Positions 59,957 to 64,000 of a DNA stretch of 64,000 nt are shown piece by piece (within the stretch, counting starts at the first letter, position 1; each line of letters begins with the position of its first letter). Under the pieces are notes generated by a model that was not told the origin of the DNA, searched no databases, and worked only from the letters and a program-made list of their open reading frames with translations. Made by a program: the position numbers and the translations under genes. The stretch is from CAVSRC01 sp963798195 (GTDB lineage: Bacteria; Pseudomonadota; Alphaproteobacteria; Rhizobiales; Kaistiaceae): NCBI GenBank assembly GCA_963798195.1, contig CAWCSF010000006.1:1-64000 (forward strand), given 5' to 3'.

Positions 59957-61117
59957 CTAATGCATCATGCTTCGATTCATGTCTTTGAACGCGTTTATGA
60001 TGCGGTTCATGTTTTCGGTCGCGTGAAGCGCTCCAAATAGCGCCTTGCTGTCGTCGAGAAGCGTTTCGCACCTTTCGCGGGTTTGCGCGATGTCGGCGAG
60101 GGGCTCTGATGACGTTGGACCATGCCCGGGAAGAAGCAGTTTGGGCTTCAGCCCACTCAACGCATCGAGCGAGTACATCATATCGCTGATGTTGCCCGAC
60201 GCGAAGATCCCGCCGATCGCACCGCCGGCAAGCACGGTGTCTCCGGAAACGAGCTTGCCACTCTCGTCGTCGATCAGACTGATACCTCCGGATGAGTGAC
60301 CCGGCGTATGCAACACCCGAAGACGCTGGTGCCCCGTGTCTATCACGGTTCCTTCGTTCAGTATCCAATCCACAGGGAACGACTGAAAAGGCTCGTCAAA
60401 GGCACGCGCCATTGTCGCGAACTCGTCCCGCGATCGAACCTTGTTTGCAGCTAGGTGGTGGGCAGCCACCATGGGCGATCCCGCGAAAAATGGAACCGCG
60501 CCAATATGATCCAGATGGGCGTGTGTCAGCACGATCAGATCAATTTGCGACGGCGATACGCCTATTTCCTGCAAGGCGGTTCCCAGAGTGTCGGCAGATG
60601 ATGGAAGCCCGGTGTCAACCAGGACGTTCCTTGCGTTTCCAATAAAGAGGTATGCGTTACAGGATCGCGAGTGAGCCCGGAGCTGATAGCAGCGTTCATC
60701 GAGGCGGATAATTTCATGCCCCTTCTTCGGGTTTCCTCCGTTCTGTCTGATGGCCACTTTTGAATATTCCGTCAGGTCGCCGCGAAATCGGGTGCTCAGC
60801 GTTTCCATTACAAGCATTGCAAAGCCAGGTTGTTGGCTGACGAGATAGACGAAGTGAGCTGCATCGATGGCAATAAGTGTCGTGTCGGGCTCAACTGCGA
60901 CCGCCGTTGCCGATCGTGGACGCCGGTCAACGACGGCCATCTCGCCGAAGAATTCGCCCGGCGCAAGACATGCAACCTGATGCGTCTCGTCGCCGACCCG
61001 CTTTCGGATCGCCACGGCACCCGACAACACAACGAAGAATTCCGCGCCAAGCGATCCTTCATGAAAGACTATCTGGGAAGCATCGTAATGCCGGATTGCA
61101 GTGCTTCCGTTTGCCAT
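59957..61117 (-). CDS. Cyclic-nucleotide-binding domain fused to a metallo-beta-lactamase hydrolase
   Basis: A 386-residue fusion. Residues 1-125 are a Crp-type cNMP domain: LSGAVAIRKRVGDETHQVACL, then the phosphate-binding cassette GEFFGEMAVVDRRPRSATAVAV with its Glu and Arg. Residues about 140-386 form a metallo-beta-lactamase fold with VLTHAHLDHIGAVPF (HxHxDH), HTPGHSSGG, SGDTVLAGG and LPGHGPTSSE, giving all metal ligands. No DNA-binding domain is seen. A cytosolic metal hydrolase gated by cAMP or cGMP is suggested; the substrate (thioester, phosphodiester, lactone) is unknown. It is minus-strand and alone, upstream of a tRNA-Thr on the other strand. Confidence 0.87.
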   Translation of the reverse strand: MANGSTAIRHYDASQIVFHEGSLGAEFFVVLSGAVAIRKRVGDETHQVACLAPGEFFGEMAVVDRRPRSATAVAVEPDTTLIAIDAAHFVYLVSQQPGFAMLVMETLSTRFRGDLTEYSKVAIRQNGGNPKKGHEIIRLDERCYQLRAHSRSCNAYLFIGNARNVLVDTGLPSSADTLGTALQEIGVSPSQIDLIVLTHAHLDHIGAVPFFAGSPMVAAHHLAANKVRSRDEFATMARAFDEPFQSFPVDWILNEGTVIDTGHQRLRVLHTPGHSSGGISLIDDESGKLVSGDTVLAGGAIGGIFASGNISDMMYSLDALSGLKPKLLLPGHGPTSSEPLADIAQTRERCETLLDDSKALFGALHATENMNRIINAFKDMNRSMMH

Positions 61118-61539
61118 GATTGTGACTCCACCATCGGACTGATCAGTCGAAGGTCAGAGGGCGCTTCACCAAGCGAGTTCCGCTTCTTCCTGCAACCCAA
61201 AGCCAATTTGCCCGGCATTTACTTCGTCAATCACCCATGACGAGGAGATTAAATCAAATTCGGCCTTTCGCGACCATCACGCCCACAACTCCACGCAGAA
61301 ACCAATGCGTCAGGACATGGACCGTTCTTGGGCACCGCGGGGGTTGGATTTGTCTCATTTATTTCAGGACTTCGTTGGCACGTCATCATTCGAATGGGTG
61401 ATTTCGGCGACCGGAACCGCTAACCAGGTGGCGTAGTTCGATCCCACGTCCGCCGACATGCTCCATGCGGCCAGAGAATTCTTTGGGAATTTCCGTCCAC
61501 GCATTCTTGATGGATTGATGCAAGCTCCCCGCGCGCTGC
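61118..61539. other. Gene-free stretch upstream of the fusion gene
   Basis: 422 bp with no convincing coding frame. It should carry the promoter of the cNMP-metallo-beta-lactamase gene. On the minus strand a short open frame (SIKNAWTEIPKEFSG then VGGRGIELRHLVSG) ends at two stops near 61396; it looks like part of a decayed gene but I cannot name it. Confidence 0.5.
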
Positions 61540-61659
61540 GACGGGCAGGGCACCGTCCATCCTGCAGATGCCGATCATCGTGCACGCCCGCCGCTCGCTC
61601 ACCTCCAGCTTCTCCCGGAGAAAAGCGATCGCCTCACGCCTGGCGGCGTGCATCACCAT
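61540..61659 (-). pseudogene. IS3-family transposase OrfB fragment
   Basis: On the minus strand about 40 codons read HAARREAIAFLREKLEVSERRACTMIGICR, which is the junction region of IS3-group OrfB (AxREAVxxLxEExxxSERRACRVIGxxR). The frame then loses similarity; the DDE catalytic part is absent. A dead fragment, evidence of past transposition between the fusion gene and the copper locus. Confidence 0.65.
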
Positions 61660-61928
61660 TTTTTGCCAGAGGTTCCTTCAGGCCAGTAGCCTCTGACGCA
61701 CTCTGGGTGTGATCCGCGAACTTCGAGAGACCCGGGTTCCGCATCGAGGATACCGACAAAGAGGCGAAGCGCCTTTGTCGATGCATGTCCTGTGGGGCGC
61801 CAACGGCAGGCCTCGCGGGCAGGCGTGGCGACGCGGCAAGCTTTTTCCGCCGCCTGCTTAACACCTTGTTGACCATCCCGACGTTGACGCGGCATTGTCG
61901 GGATCCAAGCAAGAAGGAAGAAAACCAG
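61660..61928. other. Upstream region of the multicopper oxidase
   Basis: 269 bp without a recognised gene. It contains a strong bulged hairpin at 61753-61780 (CGACAAAG...CTTTGTCG), possible leftover of an element end or a regulatory structure. A promoter for the oxidase must lie here; a TTGACC-N-rich block at 61868-61873 is a weak -35 candidate. Confidence 0.4.
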
Positions 61929-63524
61929 ATGATAACGCGTCGCCGACTGATTGCGGCGGGCGGCTCTGTAGTCGCCGGCCTCGGCGCCGGATTGCCGGGA
62001 GTCGTTGGCCGCAGCGCGGCCAAGCCGGTATCGCCGGCGAACCCGGCGCTACTGCCGGTTGTCGATGCAACCGGAGCGGGATCGTTCGAACTCACCGCCA
62101 GCGTTGGCGAGACCGAATTCATCCCTCGGATAAAGACGCCCACGAAAGGCTGGGGGCGATCCTACCTGGGGCCGATCGTGCGTGTGCGATCTGGCACTCG
62201 CGTTCAGCCGCAGGTCCGCAATGACACCGACACCATCATCACCAGCCACTGGCATGGCCTGCTCGTACCCGGCAACGTCGACGGGGGACCGCATCAAGCG
62301 ATCGAGCCGGGCAAGACGTGGAATCCGGTGCTGGATATCGATCAGCCGCCGGCGACGCTCTGGTACCACACACATTTTCACGGGCAGTCCGGCATCGGTA
62401 TCTATTCCGGCCTTGCCGGCGTGCTCGTTGTTGAGGATGGCAAGGACGCCGACCGCGGACTTCCAAATACCCATGGCGTCGACGACCTGACGATGGTCCT
62501 CCAGGACAAGCGCTTCAACAAGGACGGCGTTGCCGAGTACAAGCCGACCAAGGCCGATTTCATGCACGGCTTCGTCGCCGACGGAATCGTCGTCAACGGA
62601 AACATGCACCCGACTTTCGAGGTGCCGAAGGGGATCGTGCGTCTGCGCTTCGTCAACGCCGCCAATGCGCGAAATTTCACTCTCTGGTTCGAGGACGGCC
62701 GGCCCCTCGTGCTGGTCGGCACCGACCAGGGACTGCTGCCAAAGCCGATAGCAATGGACCGCCTGCCGCTAAGCCCGGGCGAGAGAGCGGAGGTATTGGT
62801 CGACTGCGGGGAAGGCGGTCGCGCGCGCCTGCTGAGCCAGCCGCACATCCATACGCAGGGCCCCATGATGGGCGGCGGTGGCATGCACAACATGGTTCCG
62901 TTCAACGAGGTTCTTTCCGCGCCATACCTGGTTCTGGATCTTGCAACGAACGACGATCTTCCCGTGGCAGTCCACACCATCCCGTCCGATCTCGGCATCG
63001 TGGAAGAGATTCTGGCGGAGCCGGTCACCCAACGTGACTTCGTCCTGTTCGACATGGGCATGGAAAACCCGGCACGACAGCCCATGCCCCCCGGCCAAGG
63101 CACGCCGAAAATGCAGGGGATGGAAGGGATGGCAGGGATGCCGGCTGCCGGCGGAACGATGCAGCCAAACCAAGACGGTGTCCCGGTCTCGCCGTTTGCG
63201 TTCGCCATTAACGCGTCACAGTTCGATATGAACCGGGTCGATTTTGAAGCGAAAGCGGGCACCGTCGAGCGCTGGTTCATCGTCACGCAGATGATGGGCC
63301 ATCCGTTCCATGCGCACGGAGTGCGGTTCCGCGTGGTGAGCGAAAAAGGTGGACCACCCAAACCAAACAACACGGGCTGGAAGGATACGATCTTTGTGGA
63401 GGAGGACGCCGAGCTTCTCGTGCAATTTCGTCATCCTGCAGCGGCTGATTCTCCCTACATGCTGCACTGTCACATCCTTGAACACTCGGACGCCGGTATG
63501 ATGCTGCAATTCACCGTGACCTGA
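61929..63524 (+). CDS. CueO-like multicopper oxidase (Tat-exported)
   Basis: A 531-residue periplasmic cuprous oxidase. A twin-arginine signal (TRRRLIAAGGSVVAGLGAG) shows export of a folded, copper-loaded protein. Copper motifs in order: HWHG, HTHFHG, then late HPFHAHG and HCHILEH. A Met-rich loop (MGMENPARQPMPPGQG, MQGMEGMAGM) covers the substrate site, as in CueO, and probably binds Cu(I). GAAGGAAG precedes the ATG at 61929; a longer frame from 61785 has no support. Protects the cell from copper by oxidising Cu(I). Convergent with a CopC/CopD-like gene. Confidence 0.93.
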   Translation: MITRRRLIAAGGSVVAGLGAGLPGVVGRSAAKPVSPANPALLPVVDATGAGSFELTASVGETEFIPRIKTPTKGWGRSYLGPIVRVRSGTRVQPQVRNDTDTIITSHWHGLLVPGNVDGGPHQAIEPGKTWNPVLDIDQPPATLWYHTHFHGQSGIGIYSGLAGVLVVEDGKDADRGLPNTHGVDDLTMVLQDKRFNKDGVAEYKPTKADFMHGFVADGIVVNGNMHPTFEVPKGIVRLRFVNAANARNFTLWFEDGRPLVLVGTDQGLLPKPIAMDRLPLSPGERAEVLVDCGEGGRARLLSQPHIHTQGPMMGGGGMHNMVPFNEVLSAPYLVLDLATNDDLPVAVHTIPSDLGIVEEILAEPVTQRDFVLFDMGMENPARQPMPPGQGTPKMQGMEGMAGMPAAGGTMQPNQDGVPVSPFAFAINASQFDMNRVDFEAKAGTVERWFIVTQMMGHPFHAHGVRFRVVSEKGGPPKPNNTGWKDTIFVEEDAELLVQFRHPAAADSPYMLHCHILEHSDAGMMLQFTVT

Positions 63525-63564
63525 TTTGCAGTGTTCGCCCGCGCTGGAACCTCCGGAGACTGAA

Positions 63565-63810
63565 ATGAACCATCGACCAATCGTTACGCGACTCGCCGCC
63601 CTGGTTTTCGTGGCCGGCGCCGCCTTTGCACCGGGCCTCGCGCTCGCCCATGACGGTGGCGGCGACGACGGTGGCGGCGACAGCAATACCTACCGGCCGA
63701 TGGCGGACCCGGTCTGCCGGGCCGGGTGGGTGCTGCACCCGTCGCATCAATACTGCGTGCGGGCCACCACGCAGCCAGCTGCTGGCGCGGCCCAACCTCC
63801 GCAGGGCTGA
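63565..63810 (+). CDS. Small secreted His/Asp-rich protein
   Basis: An 81-residue exported protein. Signal peptide 1-28 ends ALAHDGG. The mature part has HDGGGDDGGGDSN, two cysteines (VCRAGWVLHPSHQYC) and His-Pro-Ser-His, which could bind copper. Starts 41 bp after the oxidase gene and is probably co-expressed. No known family recognised. Confidence 0.68.
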   Translation: MNHRPIVTRLAALVFVAGAAFAPGLALAHDGGGDDGGGDSNTYRPMADPVCRAGWVLHPSHQYCVRATTQPAAGAAQPPQG

Positions 63811-63814
63811 TTCC

Positions 63815-64000
63815 TCAGCGGATATCGACCTTGTTCTCGATGGTTTCCTGTTGAAACTCCGTCAACAGGACGTCGAGTTGGATTGTCCACGTTCCCGACC
63901 GCGGGATTTCGAGGCCGCGCACGTACCACTGTCCGTCGGCCTCGCGCGCGGCCGGACGGACAAGCGGCTCGATACCGATGGCGAGATTTGACAGCAGCAC
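63815..64000 (-). CDS. C-terminal fragment of a CopC/CopD-type copper-resistance protein (cut by window edge)
   Basis: About 61 residues of the end of a larger protein: NLAIGIEPLVRPAAREADGQWYVRG, then SGTWTIQLDVLLTEFQQETIENKVDIR. The IEPLxRPAxR and GxWxIxIDVLxxDF pattern is the extracytoplasmic C-terminal domain of CopC-CopD/YcnJ copper proteins. It converges on the oxidase locus, giving a copper-detoxification pair. The 5' part is outside the window. Confidence 0.6.
   Translation of the reverse strand: MLLSNLAIGIEPLVRPAAREADGQWYVRGLEIPRSGTWTIQLDVLLTEFQQETIENKVDIR

Noticed and set aside
61785..61928. Upstream extension of the multicopper oxidase frame
   Set aside because: The Tat signal begins at 61929 with a good ribosome-binding site; the extension would put residues before the signal.
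61634..62143. Minus-strand frame over the oxidase start
   Set aside because: It overlaps the certain oxidase gene antisense and has no recognisable domain.

Overview
The window is high-GC DNA from an alphaproteobacterium, most likely a member of the Hyphomicrobiales (Rhizobiales). The evidence is gene content and order: rplU-rpmA-GNAT-obgE-proB-proA-nadD-rsfS-rlmH-envC-ctpA-deacetylase-rppH, a split ATP synthase operon (atpHAGDC, no F0 genes), mdh-sucCDAB-lpd, sdhCDAB, an Omp10-type lipoprotein and a GcrA-like small protein. I cannot name a genus.

Layout. 1-4.8 kb: accessory nutrient locus with a cystathionine beta-lyase-like gene (cut by the window edge), a polar amino-acid ABC importer, an M24 peptidase and an IclR regulator; repeated ATGTTCC-type sites lie in its control regions. 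5.0-18.6 kb: housekeeping block with tRNA-Ser(CGA), ribosomal proteins L21 and L27, three GNATs translationally chained to obgE, proline synthesis (proB, proA), nadD, ribosome factors rsfS and rlmH, and the envelope set envC-ctpA-divergent deacetylase-rppH. 18.6-25 kb (minus strand): topoisomerase IB and atpHAGDC, with an extra small membrane-protein gene between atpD and atpC. 25-32 kb: a flavin monooxygenase, an outer-membrane barrel gene flanked by two copies of the priA 3' end, priA, transaldolase, an esterase and a small monooxygenase. 32.3-32.7 kb: a gene-free run of perfect hairpins, a possible structured RNA. 32.8-39.6 kb: DUF427, a NitT/TauT-type ABC importer, xerC, an EamA transporter and an anion permease, nearly all carrying frameshifts.

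40-58 kb (minus strand) is a TCA-cycle block: lpd, sucB, sucA, sucD, a methyltransferase, sucC, mdh, zapE, an Omp10-like lipoprotein, a GcrA-like protein, sdhB, DUF3052, two secreted cysteine-motif paralogues, sdhA, sdhD, sdhC. Together these genes cover 2-oxoglutarate to oxaloacetate and feed electrons to quinone, while atpHAGDC lies 15 kb away. 58-64 kb: a periplasmic five-EF-hand protein, a membrane protein, tRNA-Thr(CGU), a cyclic-nucleotide-binding/metallo-beta-lactamase fusion, an IS3 remnant and a copper-detoxification locus (CueO-like oxidase, small secreted His protein, CopC/CopD-type end).

Quality caveat. About nineteen one-base frameshifts are visible, most between 28.5 and 51.2 kb, and they break genes that are probably essential (priA, sucA, lpd, mdh). 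In each case the protein resumes in another frame with no residues lost, so I read them as uncorrected sequence errors and annotate the genes across the breaks. The strongest candidates for something new are the hairpin array at 32.3-32.7 kb, the extra genes inserted in the atp, suc and sdh operons, and the sensor-hydrolase fusion at 60-61 kb.
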